NCBI GenBank assembly: GCA_023444095.1
Contig: JAEZRP010000019.1
Span: forward strand, 1 to 45,826
DNA: 45,826 nucleotides
Source: Bacillota bacterium
GTDB taxonomy: Bacteria; Bacillota; Clostridia; Christensenellales; Aristaeellaceae
Direction: 5' to 3'
Both the position numbers and the translations under genes were made by a program. This document shows, piece after piece, positions 16,591 to 25,187 of the stretch. Within the stretch, counting starts at the first letter, position 1. Each line of letters starts with the position of its first letter. Under the pieces are notes generated by a model that did no database searches, had not been told where the DNA came from, and saw only the letters and a list, made by a program, of their open reading frames with translations.

Positions 16591-17449
16591 TCTTCCTCCG
16601 ACACACGGTTGCAATGTATATTTTAACAAGTATTCTCTTAACGTATGAAGCCATGTAAATAGGCAACTGCCCTACAATAAACACCCCATCGAATCTCTTT
16701 GCAATAATATTAACACTCACACCATCTACCTTGAGTTGCCGATCTTTTGTATTAAACACCGTGCGGGTGAACACCGTTATGTTTGCATTTGCATATTCAC
16801 GGATCTCGCGTGGGTGTTGCTTGCTATACCGCCAAGGATAAGAGACAAACGAGATTCCCCTACGCAAGAGCTCGTTTGGCGAAATGCTTTCCTGTTTATC
16901 GGCATTTCCTTCATACCGCGCACAATAAATGATCTGCGCCAGATCGCCCGCCTGCTGTATTCCCTGTATCATATATAAGTTGTAAGCCTCTAAAAGAAGT
17001 CTACTCCAAATAGATGTTGCGGAACCGACAATCTCTTGAAGCGATTCTACGAACAACTTGGTATCCTTACTTCCAAACATACCAAAGAGATCCAACATCA
17101 CGACCACATCTTCTTTTTCCTTCGTGAAGTCGATGATGCTTTCCAATGACAGTGGCTTAAGTCCATGGGTAGATATTGAAAAGAGCTTCTGTGCCATGAA
17201 CCAGTCTTGTGTTCGATTCTCGGGTAAACTGAATAGCTCCACACGGCGCAAAGCCTTGTCGCTCAAATCATGCGCGATGGCTACATACTTTCCATCGGTT
17301 GTCTTCGCCATATCAATTTCAAATACCCGAATGCCCTTATTATACCAATGGACCATGGCGTCATAGGTATTTGTCTGCCTTAGCCCCCTATAGGCACCAA
17401 GCCCGTGCATCGCATATTGGTATGTATTTTTTAGATCGTATACCGTCAT
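16577..17449 (-). CDS. Glycerophosphodiester phosphodiesterase/PLC-like protein
   Basis: 290 residues with a GDPD/PI-PLC TIM-barrel opening: AMHGLGAYRGLRQTNTYDAM, then GIRVFEIDMAKTTDGKYVAI and AHD. The paired His (MHG and AHD), the E-x-D metal ligands (FEID) and the T-DG motif are in place. A C-terminal segment (MASYVKRILVKIYIATVCRR) is amphipathic and basic and may touch the membrane. No signal peptide is seen, so it should act in the cytoplasm, hydrolysing or transferring a phosphodiester. It sits between LicD and GT2, which ties it to the phosphodiester decoration. The substrate is unknown. Confidence 0.75.
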   Translation of the reverse strand: MTVYDLKNTYQYAMHGLGAYRGLRQTNTYDAMVHWYNKGIRVFEIDMAKTTDGKYVAIAHDLSDKALRRVELFSLPENRTQDWFMAQKLFSISTHGLKPLSLESIIDFTKEKEDVVVMLDLFGMFGSKDTKLFVESLQEIVGSATSIWSRLLLEAYNLYMIQGIQQAGDLAQIIYCARYEGNADKQESISPNELLRRGISFVSYPWRYSKQHPREIREYANANITVFTRTVFNTKDRQLKVDGVSVNIIAKRFDGVFIVGQLPIYMASYVKRILVKIYIATVCRRKNGSN

Positions 17450-17462
17450 TTATTGCGGCCTT

Positions 17463-18326
17463 TCAGTTATACCGTTTGAGACAGCTTTCCGGCGAATCCA
17501 ACATATTGACAGGATGCTCCGGCTTTCTTTTTTCTTCCGGCAACAGCTTCATGTAATCTCCATACATTTCCTGAAGGAATATTCCTGCGTTTTTAATTAC
17601 CATCAGTCTCTGCCCTCGGAAGGCAACATCGACATAGCCTTCATCATAGCTCGCCTTGTTAAAGCGCCTATTGGTCTCATACATCCGCGATGTATACCTT
17701 GTGTAGATGCCCAACGGTCTATGCCCTTTGATGGCAACCGTGCGGTCGTTCAGTTCAAATACATCCCTTCCACAGATCACGCACTTGGCTATGCTTCTTA
17801 ACACCCGAGCGGCCATGCCACGAATGTAGCTATAGGACGCCGCATGTTGATCATGGCGTACATTTCGCACCGAGATATTGTGGAACGCGCAGCGCAAAAA
17901 CCTGGTCTTGAATTTCTTCCACTCAAAAATCACCTTTGAGGCTGGCATGTCCTCATTAATGAATAAATCAAGGTATACCTTTTTCTTCAATAGTACCGGA
18001 GTCGTGACGCGATCCAGGAAATGGGCTTTCAACAGCTTTATACTGCTATCCCCATTGATGGCCTTACGCAATTTCTGATACTCGATCCTCGTCACCATGA
18101 CATCGGCGTCATCGTCCCACGGAATGAAGTTCCCATGCCTGATTGCGCCAAGCAGGGTTCCGTCTGCTAACGAATAGCTGATTTCATGCGCTCTGCAAAA
18201 CTGATCAAAGGCGACAAGAAGCACCAGCATGTCGTCATGCAGTTCCTTAAGCGAATACTTCTTTTCATAATCCGCTAATTCACTATATGGATGCGGAACC
18301 TTCTTATTGATGACACTATCTATCAT
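17463..18326 (-). CDS. LicD family phosphotransferase
   Basis: 287 residues with the LicD hallmark: SLADGTLLGAIRHGNFIPWD followed by DDADVMV, the D..D-type nucleotidyltransferase-fold metal site. LicD proteins transfer phosphocholine, glycerol phosphate or ribitol phosphate from a CDP-linked donor to a glycan. The start at ATG 18324-18326 is chosen because the longer frame would overlap the acyltransferase gene; its SD (GAGG, 15 bases upstream) is not ideal. A TagD-like donor-forming gene lies downstream in the same operon and a GDPD-like gene follows 13 bp later, so the three probably form one module. Confidence 0.88.
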   Translation of the reverse strand: MIDSVINKKVPHPYSELADYEKKYSLKELHDDMLVLLVAFDQFCRAHEISYSLADGTLLGAIRHGNFIPWDDDADVMVTRIEYQKLRKAINGDSSIKLLKAHFLDRVTTPVLLKKKVYLDLFINEDMPASKVIFEWKKFKTRFLRCAFHNISVRNVRHDQHAASYSYIRGMAARVLRSIAKCVICGRDVFELNDRTVAIKGHRPLGIYTRYTSRMYETNRRFNKASYDEGYVDVAFRGQRLMVIKNAGIFLQEMYGDYMKLLPEEKRKPEHPVNMLDSPESCLKRYN

Positions 18327-18366
18327 GTGTGATCTCTTTATCCTCGCCGGTATTTGGAACGTGTGC

Positions 18367-18900
18367 CTACTTATGTTTCTCTTCAAACTGCCGCCAATAC
18401 GCATCCGTAGATTCGCAAGCAACCACGTTTCTTCTCTTTTTCACAACATCCTCAAATTCCCCAATCTTCTTCGCCGGAGAACCTGCGTATACAGAACCGT
18501 TGGGTACATCCTTATTCACCAAGCTATTCGCTCCAATGATCACGTCCGATCCGATGCGCACGCCGCCCAACAAGATCGTTCCCGAACCGACAAACACATT
18601 GTCCATGATTTCTATACAGTCGATTTGCTCTGGAAATTCCGGATTGTTTTTCTCGCCATTATACTTAAAATTGAGAACTCCGTGTATTGCATCATGCGCG
18701 ATAAACTTCACCCCGGAAGCTATCTCAACGTTGTCGTGAAACGAGATCAGCTCCGCATGAAGAGGAACCAACATGGCGGGTAACCGCACGTTATTTCCCA
18801 CATGGTGAAAAATGTGTTTGCGCCTTGCGTAATCCGCCCTTTTCATCTGGTCAAAGAAGAAAAAGAATCGGATCGATTGGATCAACCTGCGTACATCCAT
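18367..18900 (-). CDS. Hexapeptide-repeat acyltransferase
   Basis: 177 residues. A left-handed beta-helix acyltransferase with imperfect hexapeptide repeats (IEIMDNVFVGSGTILLGGVR, IGSDVIIGANSLVNKDVP) and the closing SVYAGSPAKKIGEFE motif of the LbetaH CatB/NeuD type. It transfers an acyl group, usually acetyl from acetyl-CoA, to a sugar hydroxyl or amine. It starts one base inside the SDR stop (TGATG). The upstream aminotransferase suggests an amino sugar as acceptor, but O-acetylation of the polymer is equally possible. Confidence 0.85.
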   Translation of the reverse strand: MDVRRLIQSIRFFFFFDQMKRADYARRKHIFHHVGNNVRLPAMLVPLHAELISFHDNVEIASGVKFIAHDAIHGVLNFKYNGEKNNPEFPEQIDCIEIMDNVFVGSGTILLGGVRIGSDVIIGANSLVNKDVPNGSVYAGSPAKKIGEFEDVVKKRRNVVACESTDAYWRQFEEKHK

Positions 18901-19667
18901 CAGATATACTCCCCCGCCGTAATTCTAAACGTACTCCCCGTCATCATCGCGGAAGCATCGCTCATCAAATACACCAGCGCATCCACATAGTCCGTTCTCT
19001 CCAACATGCGCCCCATCGGAAGTGCCGCAGCAGCTCTTTTGCGCAGTTCTGCTTCGCTCTCACCCTGCGAGACCCGCAAGCTCACTTCGCCCTCCGTAGG
19101 CGTCCAACCCAACGTCAGATAATTGCACCGAATCTGCTCCGTCGCGTAATTGTGCGCGATATGCTCCATCAGCGTGCGAAGCACCCCTTTAGAACAAGCG
19201 TAGGCCGCACGATCTTTCTGCCCGCCCCACGCGTGCGCTGAGCCTGTCAGTACAATGGAACCGCCGCCGCCCATCCGCATGTACTTTATGGCTTGCTGGC
19301 AGCAGAAGAAACAGGCCTTAAAATTGACGTCCATCACCCAGTCAAACGTCTGCTCATCACAGGTATCCAACGGGCTCACGGGCGTTACGCCGGCGTAATT
19401 GAAGAAACCGTCGACTCTACCGTACTGCTCGAAGGCGCGGTCAAACAAATTCTTACAGTCCCGCGTCTTCAGCAGGTCGCAATGCACAAACATGCCATCA
19501 CTGCCATATGTCTTCATCAGTCGAACGCTCTTCAGCGCCGCTTCCTCGTCCCGTCCGCCAATGACGACCTTCGCACCCGCCCTAGCGAACTCCTCCGAAG
19601 CTGTACGCCCGACGCCCTTGGTGCCACCTGAAACAACGATGACTTTATTCTCTAGTTTTTTACTCAT
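18900..19667 (-). CDS. SDR-family oxidoreductase
   Basis: 255 residues of a classical short-chain dehydrogenase: cofactor loop SGGTKGVGR (13-21), NYAG (90-93, a variant of NNAG), catalytic S143, Y156 and K160 (YACSK). The C-terminus ends MMTGSTFRITAGEYI, like most FabG-type enzymes. It oxidises or reduces a small hydroxylated substrate with NAD(P)H. It starts four bases after the ATP-grasp stop and overlaps the acyltransferase start by one base. The tight packing with ATP-grasp and acyltransferase genes suggests that they build or attach the same unusual substituent. Confidence 0.85.
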   Translation of the reverse strand: MSKKLENKVIVVSGGTKGVGRTASEEFARAGAKVVIGGRDEEAALKSVRLMKTYGSDGMFVHCDLLKTRDCKNLFDRAFEQYGRVDGFFNYAGVTPVSPLDTCDEQTFDWVMDVNFKACFFCCQQAIKYMRMGGGGSIVLTGSAHAWGGQKDRAAYACSKGVLRTLMEHIAHNYATEQIRCNYLTLGWTPTEGEVSLRVSQGESEAELRKRAAAALPMGRMLERTDYVDALVYLMSDASAMMTGSTFRITAGEYI

Positions 19668-19671
19668 GCGT

Positions 19672-20955
19672 TTATAGCCCCAGCGCTTTCTTCACATCAA
19701 AGCCCTTGAGCAACATGCTGTTTCCGACGGCGTCTGTCACCTTCACTTTGGCCTGATACTCCCGCAGCGCCGCCGCAAGCTCCTCTTTCGAGTCGCAAAC
19801 CAGGTACATTCTTGTCAGCACCTGCTTTTCGTTCCCAATCCACTGAGCGGGAACCTCCATCCCCTCAAAAATTCGCTGGACGTTCTCAATCACTCTGGGA
19901 TCCTTGTCTAGCTTGTCCAGACCCTCGATTTTCGCCACCATGCCCTGCTTTAGCAAGAACCACAGGGTCGCAGCCCACTTTCCGCGCAGATGGGTATCGT
20001 CCGCCGTCTTCAGATCCAGATCTCCCTCCGATCCGGTGAGAGCAAAGCGAATCAGCATTTCTCTTTGATCGAAGCCTTGAATCGCCTTGATGATGAAGTG
20101 AGGCGCCTCGCCCTGCAGGCGGAAGCCCGTGTCGTAAACATAGAATTCGCCGTTCTCATAGAAGCCGGAAAGCATCAATACGCCGTTTCGGATGCCAATT
20201 TCCTTGAACATCCGAATCGCGTTTTCGTGCATGCGGTCAAAATACTCGTCCAGGTGCTTGGAGGGATAGGTCCCCCCCAGACAAACCCGGGAAAGGCCCG
20301 GTTGTTCGTCGGTGGTATAGCGGTCATAGATGCAGGAGGCGCTGCAGACACCGTCCTTGAAGGTATAATACATGCCCATGTCTTCGCACTGCATGTACCG
20401 CTCCACGATGAAGCGCTTCTGCATGGAAGCCTCCAGCGCTTTCTCAACGCCGCCCTTCAGCTCGGCCTCGCTGTATACCACCGTCATGCCAACGCCGCCG
20501 CCGTTGTCCACGGGCTTAATCATCACATGGTACTTGATCTTTGCCACGTCCTCCGGCTTCATGTCTGCATCCAGATAGAACTCCGGGATGCCGTGGATGC
20601 CGTAGCGCTCACAGGTGGCTTTGAACACATCCTTATAGGCGAACACGTCCACGATCTGTTGGGTGGCATAGCAGGGAAAGCCTAGCGCGTCGCAAACCTT
20701 GCAATAGGCAGGTACCAAGATATCGGCGACTCCAACCAGCACGCCGTCGACCTTTTCTTCTCTCGCCAATGCCACAAGTCCAGGCACATCCAAGCCGTCA
20801 ACATCGCAGCTCTTCCATGCAACCCTTTTTGCGACATCCGTATGGCGCGCGCTGGAAACGATCGTCCTGATACCCATGGCATTAGCCGTCTCTACTAACG
20901 CCGCGGTTTCAGGGTTGCCGCCTAGGATCAAGAGCTTTTTACCATCGAATTCCAT
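19672..20955 (-). CDS. ATP-grasp ligase-like protein
   Basis: 427 residues. An N-terminal Rossmann-like pre-ATP-grasp domain (KKLLILGGNPETAALVETAN), then the ATP-grasp region with YKDVFKATCERYGIHGIPEF, HVMIKPVDNGGGVGM (the glycine-rich nucleotide loop) and MLSGFYENGEFYVYDTGFRL, where the Mg ligands sit. The family joins a carboxylate to an amine or thiol with ATP through an acyl-phosphate. Related open frames in polysaccharide loci are thought to amidate uronic acids or link amino acids. The ATG at 20953-20955 is chosen for GAGAGGAAAG upstream. It lies in a run of tightly spaced genes (MBL, ATP-grasp, SDR, acyltransferase). The substrate is unknown. Confidence 0.8.
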   Translation of the reverse strand: MEFDGKKLLILGGNPETAALVETANAMGIRTIVSSARHTDVAKRVAWKSCDVDGLDVPGLVALAREEKVDGVLVGVADILVPAYCKVCDALGFPCYATQQIVDVFAYKDVFKATCERYGIHGIPEFYLDADMKPEDVAKIKYHVMIKPVDNGGGVGMTVVYSEAELKGGVEKALEASMQKRFIVERYMQCEDMGMYYTFKDGVCSASCIYDRYTTDEQPGLSRVCLGGTYPSKHLDEYFDRMHENAIRMFKEIGIRNGVLMLSGFYENGEFYVYDTGFRLQGEAPHFIIKAIQGFDQREMLIRFALTGSEGDLDLKTADDTHLRGKWAATLWFLLKQGMVAKIEGLDKLDKDPRVIENVQRIFEGMEVPAQWIGNEKQVLTRMYLVCDSKEELAAALREYQAKVKVTDAVGNSMLLKGFDVKKALGL

Positions 20956-20984
20956 GGTGCTTTCCTCTCTCATACCGTTTTTAT

Positions 20985-21746
20985 TTATAGGTCGATGCGC
21001 TCACCGGGGGGCATGAGCACATATCGCTGCCCTGGAAACTGTTCTTGGATGAGTTGCATGAACAGCCCAGGATCGCCGTGGTGCTCGGCAAAATTCCAAT
21101 AGTGGCAGGGGATCATGAGCCGGGGCTTAATCGTACGGCACAGTGCAACCGCCTCCGCCTCGTTGAGGTTGCCAAACGCACCGTTGATGGGGGCGATCAT
21201 CACGTCGATCTTCCGCCCCGCTAGGATGCCGTCCACTTTATCTAAGCGGAGACACGTATCACCAGCGATGTAGAGTATTTTACCATCTATCTCAATCATA
21301 AGACCTAGCGCGTCGGGGGCAGATTCGCCGTGGTCGCAGAAAATGAATGAGAGCCTTATATCCCCCGCCACGCGCCTGTCACCCACACAGACGTAGTCAA
21401 GCTTGCTCGGCTCGAGGTGGAGCCGCTCTGCCTCTTGGGCGCAACGCATGGAAGCAAACATCCTTGTCTTGGGATTGGCCAGCATTAATGGAACCGCATC
21501 AACGTCGAAGTGGTCATAGTGCGCATGCGTGGCGACCAAATAGTCAAATTCCACTTCCTGCGGTAACAGCAGATGTGGCATGAGGCGCTTAAAGCCATCG
21601 TAGCGCTCCACACAATCCGTCAGGTACAAATCGATACCGAGCGTCGTACCCTTGCTGCTTTTTAGTACAAATCCCGCTTGACCCAAAAAGAATAAATGCG
21701 TCCGCCCGATTGGCGCGCTCAGGATCCGAATCGCCACTTCTTTCAC
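20985..21746 (-). CDS. MBL-fold (UlaG-like) metallo-hydrolase
   Basis: 253 residues with the metallo-beta-lactamase metal motif THAHYDHFD (H74, H76, D78, H79), a downstream AGDTCL Asp and the MIPCHYWNF His. The overall shape (GQAGFVLKS at the start, then GIDLYLTD) fits UlaG-like lactonase/hydrolases. A cytoplasmic ester, lactone or phosphodiester hydrolase is likely. The start is GTG at 21744-21746, overlapping the sugar transferase stop by four bases (GTGA), with GAGGAGGG upstream. An MBL gene directly behind an initiating sugar transferase is unusual. Its role could be in preparing the precursor used by the ATP-grasp enzyme; this is inference. Confidence 0.85.
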   Translation of the reverse strand: MKEVAIRILSAPIGRTHLFFLGQAGFVLKSSKGTTLGIDLYLTDCVERYDGFKRLMPHLLLPQEVEFDYLVATHAHYDHFDVDAVPLMLANPKTRMFASMRCAQEAERLHLEPSKLDYVCVGDRRVAGDIRLSFIFCDHGESAPDALGLMIEIDGKILYIAGDTCLRLDKVDGILAGRKIDVMIAPINGAFGNLNEAEAVALCRTIKPRLMIPCHYWNFAEHHGDPGLFMQLIQEQFPGQRYVLMPPGERIDL

Positions 21747-22432
21747 TCGATTGTCCCTCCTCTGTCAACGGGTTTCGATCTTTTCCTGCTTCCGGTGAAC
21801 GCTTGCATTGTATCGCTGACGCCAGCGTTGATCCCCTGCCGCTTCAGCACATTTGCGATAGTCAGCCAGAAAATTTTCAAGTCCAGCGCAAAGCTCAGAT
21901 GATCCACATACCATACATCCCGCTCAAACTTATGCTCCCAACTAATTTCGTTACGCCCGTTTACCTGTGCCCAGCCGGAGATGCCGGGGCGCACATCGTG
22001 GCGGCGCATTTGCTCTTCACTGTATAAAGGTACATACTTCGGAAGCAGGGGGCGCGGGCCGATGAAACTCATTTCGCCCTTGAGGATGTTTAGGATTTGC
22101 GGCAGCTCATCAAAGCTTAGGGCACGAACGATTCTGCCTGTCCTTGTCATGCGCTCCATGTCGGACAGCAGACGACCATCGCGCTCCGTCTCAACGATCA
22201 TCGTACGCAATTTAAAAATACGGAAAATACGTCCCTTGTAACCCGGCCGCTCCTGCACAAAGAATGCCGGACCACGCGTCTCGCCTTTGATAGCGACATA
22301 GCACAGTCCGACAAGCAACAACGCCGGTATGGCGAGTACATACGCCAAAAGAAGGTCAAGGGTTCGTTTCACGTAGCGTCGATATACGATATGTTGCGAG
22401 TCTTGCTTTTCCAACACCCTGATCGTTCCCAT
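21743..22432 (-). CDS. Initiating sugar transferase (polyprenyl-phosphate phosphoglycosyltransferase, PglC/WbaP core type)
   Basis: 229 residues from ATG 22430-22432, which has GGAGG five bases upstream; the frame is also open to a TTG at 22471. One N-terminal membrane/re-entrant helix (LLLAYVLAIPALLLVGLCYV), then the monotopic PGT signature: VQERPGYKGRIFRIFKLRTM, SFDELPQILNILKGEMSFIG, GPRPLLP and RPGISGWAQVNGRN. It puts the first phospho-sugar on undecaprenyl phosphate. Directly downstream of a PglE-like aminotransferase, it probably uses a UDP-amino-sugar such as a bacillosamine derivative, but the sequence does not prove that. Confidence 0.92.
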   Translation of the reverse strand: MGTIRVLEKQDSQHIVYRRYVKRTLDLLLAYVLAIPALLLVGLCYVAIKGETRGPAFFVQERPGYKGRIFRIFKLRTMIVETERDGRLLSDMERMTRTGRIVRALSFDELPQILNILKGEMSFIGPRPLLPKYVPLYSEEQMRRHDVRPGISGWAQVNGRNEISWEHKFERDVWYVDHLSFALDLKIFWLTIANVLKRQGINAGVSDTMQAFTGSRKRSKPVDRGGTIE

Positions 22433-22452
22433 CCTCGCCTCCGTCAAATCGT

Positions 22453-23595
22453 TTATAACTCTGTAAAACAAGCCTTCAACTCGTCAATGACTTCCCGTTG
22501 CTGTTGCATACTCATGCCGTCTCCGCTGGGGAGACAAACCGTGTGTTCAAACACGGTTTCGCCCACACTGGGTTGGCCATCGACGTTATGAGAGAAGAAG
22601 ATGGCATCCTTGAACAGCGGCTGCATGTGCATGGGCTTCCATGCCGGGCGGGTCTCGATCTCCCCGTTTTGCAGGCGGGTAATGACCTCTGCCGTGGAGA
22701 TGACGTCCGTATCGATATAAAGCAGGTTGAGCCAATAGTTGGAACAACCCTTCTCCGCCGTTCGCTTAATATGTGCGGGTATATGATCCAGCTCACGTCG
22801 GTACGTCATATGTATTTTTTTGCGGATCTCCAGTTTCTCGGGAAGATACTCCAACTGTCCGCGCCCGATGCAAGCGCAGATATTGGACATGCGGTAGTTG
22901 TAGCCATAGTCCTTGTGCTCGTACCAGATCACCGGCTCACGAGCCTGGGTAGACCAAAATCGCATCTTCTCAATCGCCATTTTGTTGTTCGAGAGCACCA
23001 TTCCGCCGCCAGACGTGGTTATGACTTTATTGCCGTTAAACGACAGAACAGACAAGTCACCAAAGGAGCCGCACTTCTTGCCCTTGTACTCGGTTCCAAG
23101 CGCCTCCGCCGAATCCTCAATCACCGGCACACCAAACTTGCGGCAGATGGGCAGGAGGGCGTCCCAATCCGCGCTCTCGCCGTAAAGGTCGACGATGATG
23201 ACAGCCTTGGGCATCTTCCCTTCGCGCTTAGCCCACTGGAATGCCTTTTCAAGCGCTACGGGCGACATGTTCCAACTGTCCGGCTCGCTGTCGACGAATA
23301 CGGGCTCGCACTTCTCATAGAGAATCGCGTCGCAGCTGCCTATGAAGGTGAAGTCCGAGCAGAACACAGTGTCGCCCTGCTGCACGCCAAGCCAGCGTAG
23401 CGCGAGATGGACACCCGCCGTGCCGGATGTCAGCGCCAGCGCCGATTCGACGCCGACGTACTTAGCCATTTCATTTTCAAAGGCGTTGATGGACGGTCCG
23501 TAGGGAGCAATCCAGTTGGTATCGAATGCCTCCTTGATGTATTCCATTTCTCGCCCCCCCATGTGCGGTGGGGACAGGTAAATACGAAAGGCCAT
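22453..23595 (-). CDS. PLP-dependent DegT/DnrJ/EryC1-type sugar aminotransferase
   Basis: 380 residues, a full-length DegT-family enzyme. Marks: LSPPHMGGREMEYIKEAFDT, SGTAGVHLAL (57-66), VIEDSAEALGTEYKGKKCGS and the Schiff-base lysine K190 in SFNGNKVITTSGGG. It transfers an amino group from glutamate to a keto-sugar nucleotide. The opening resembles PglE-type enzymes acting on UDP-4-keto-6-deoxy-GlcNAc. A matching 4,6-dehydratase is not present in the window. AGGAAGGA lies about ten bases upstream of the ATG. It is the first polymer gene after the IS3 insertion. Confidence 0.92.
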   Translation of the reverse strand: MAFRIYLSPPHMGGREMEYIKEAFDTNWIAPYGPSINAFENEMAKYVGVESALALTSGTAGVHLALRWLGVQQGDTVFCSDFTFIGSCDAILYEKCEPVFVDSEPDSWNMSPVALEKAFQWAKREGKMPKAVIIVDLYGESADWDALLPICRKFGVPVIEDSAEALGTEYKGKKCGSFGDLSVLSFNGNKVITTSGGGMVLSNNKMAIEKMRFWSTQAREPVIWYEHKDYGYNYRMSNICACIGRGQLEYLPEKLEIRKKIHMTYRRELDHIPAHIKRTAEKGCSNYWLNLLYIDTDVISTAEVITRLQNGEIETRPAWKPMHMQPLFKDAIFFSHNVDGQPSVGETVFEHTVCLPSGDGMSMQQQREVIDELKACFTEL

Positions 23596-23712
23596 GGTGA
23601 TTACATCCTTCCTTTCGAGCTGATCTCTTCCAATAAGTCAAATTTGCCTTTTTAATAGAAAAGCAACTTTCAGACACTACCTGGTCGAAATAAAACTGAG
23701 AAATATGGGGTC

Positions 23713-23736
23713 GGGGGTGCGGACAAAATCTTGGAC
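23713..23736 (+). repeat. Left inverted repeat of IS3
   Basis: GGGGGTGCGGACAAAA followed by TCTTGGAC, matching the right end over the first 16 bases and again at TGGAC. It overlaps the transposase stop codon. Confidence 0.8.
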
Positions 23737-25115
23737 TAAGCTTCTAGGCCCAGATTTTGTCTGTATTCTAGCGGGCTCATCCCGCCAAGTGAGATTTTGA
23801 TTCGTCTATCTCGATACCAAACCATATAATCGTCTATGATCTGAATAAATGCCTCTATCGACACGCCCATCCAAGACAAACCGTAAAACATCTCGTTTTT
23901 CATTCGGCCAAAGAAGCCCTCACACGCCGAATTATCCGGTGAGCAGCCTTTCTTTGACATAGATCGCTGCAAATATGCCTTTTCCATGCGGCCGATCCAA
24001 CCTGGCCAGCGGTAATGGCAGCCGCGGTCTGTATGGACGACAGGATGCTCTCCGTCTTTTAAGTGGAAGATTGCATCGTCCAGCATACCGCATGTAAGTT
24101 CTGCATTCGGGGATGTTCCAATGCTCCAACAGACCGGCATGCCATCAAAACAGTCGATGATCGGAGAAAGATAAACTTTTCCTGCCGGAATTGCAAATTC
24201 CGTTATGTCGGTCAGCCACTTTTGATTTGGCAGATCTGCATGGAAGTTACGCTGCAGGACGTTTGGCACTGCCGGCGTGATTTCCCCTTGATAGGAACTG
24301 TAGGCTCTCTTCTTTTTTGCTATGACTTGCAGTTCCGTTTGTTTCATGAGCCGTCGAATCACCTTTTCTGATAGCCGAAAGCCCTCTTTTCTCAGTGCGG
24401 CATGAATTCTCCGGTACCCATAGCGCCGATGGTTTTCTTCAAATACAGCCTGTATCTTTTCTTTTACGGAACCGTATTTGTCTTGTTGTTTTGCGGCCTT
24501 TTGCTGGTAATAGTAGCTGGCACGGGAGAAATGCAGTGCGGATAGCAGATTCGGCAGTGAAAATTTATCCTTCAAAGCGCCGATGATCACTGCCTTCTCC
24601 CGATTCCGGAGAGCTGTCTGATCGACGCCGGGGTCTTTTTTTAGTACGTTGATGGTCTCCTTCAGAATATCTATTTGCATTTGCATATCCTGCACTTGAC
24701 CCTTCAAATCGTTGATGTCCTCTGAGGAAGATGCCATACCTGGTGCAAGCTTGCCGCGGGGATAGTCCGCCGGATTCATCAGTGCAATCGTCCCTTTCCG
24801 GAGATATTTTCGGCGCCATATGTAAATACTGGCCCTGCTGTAGCCAATCTCGTCTGACACTGATTTTACATCTTCTCCGAGTTCAAAGCAACGGTGAAGT
24901 ACCTCCAACTTTATGCTTACCGGCGGATGCCGCGGATGCGTCGGTGTGTTTACGCCGCGATAGGTCGACTTTACCTTTTGCGGCTGATTCTGTTCACGGA
25001 TCCATTGGTATAAAGTTTGCCGTCCAGGATAGCCAAGTACACGGATCGTTTCTGTCACAGATCGCGTTTCCTCATACATCTCCAGTGCCCGGACTCGCTT
25101 TTCGCATGTGAACAA
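23736..25115 (-). CDS. IS3-family transposase (fused orfAB)
   Basis: 459 residues in a single frame. Two N-terminal HTH units (RSVTETIRVLGYPGRQTLYQ and DVKSVSDEIGYSRASIYIWR), a coiled-coil linker (DINDLKGQVQDMQMQIDILK), the HTH_21 segment (RRYGYRRIHAALRKEGFRLS) and an rve core with D in WLTDITEF, D in VHTDRGCHY and E in NSACEGFFGRMKNE. All catalytic residues are intact and no frameshift is needed, unlike most IS3 members. It probably remains active. It is transcribed in the same direction as the polymer genes. Confidence 0.92.
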   Translation of the reverse strand: MFTCEKRVRALEMYEETRSVTETIRVLGYPGRQTLYQWIREQNQPQKVKSTYRGVNTPTHPRHPPVSIKLEVLHRCFELGEDVKSVSDEIGYSRASIYIWRRKYLRKGTIALMNPADYPRGKLAPGMASSSEDINDLKGQVQDMQMQIDILKETINVLKKDPGVDQTALRNREKAVIIGALKDKFSLPNLLSALHFSRASYYYQQKAAKQQDKYGSVKEKIQAVFEENHRRYGYRRIHAALRKEGFRLSEKVIRRLMKQTELQVIAKKKRAYSSYQGEITPAVPNVLQRNFHADLPNQKWLTDITEFAIPAGKVYLSPIIDCFDGMPVCWSIGTSPNAELTCGMLDDAIFHLKDGEHPVVHTDRGCHYRWPGWIGRMEKAYLQRSMSKKGCSPDNSACEGFFGRMKNEMFYGLSWMGVSIEAFIQIIDDYMVWYRDRRIKISLGGMSPLEYRQNLGLEA

Positions 25116-25148
25116 TGTGATTACCCCCCTGTGCTAGAGCCTTCACTT

Positions 25149-25172
25149 GTCCAGCTTTTTGTCCGCACCCCC
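25149..25172 (-). repeat. Right inverted repeat of IS3
   Basis: On the minus strand GGGGGTGCGGACAAAA followed by AGCTGGAC, the partner of 23713-23736. Confidence 0.8.
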
Positions 25173-25187
25173 GTCTCGAAATATGGT

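Larger units (their letters stand above)
23713..25172 (-). mobile_element. IS3-family insertion sequence
   Basis: Inverted ends GGGGGTGCGGACAAAA (left, from 23713) and its complement ending at 25172 enclose one transposase gene. GTC directly outside both ends (23710-23712 and 25173-25175) is a 3-bp target duplication, as expected for IS3. The element sits between the LoaP leader and the first polymer gene. Confidence 0.85.

Noticed and set aside
23700..25186. GAAATATGG on both flanks of IS3
   Set aside because: The copies are not adjacent to the ends in the way a target duplication must be; the GTC triplet is. They were probably both present before insertion.
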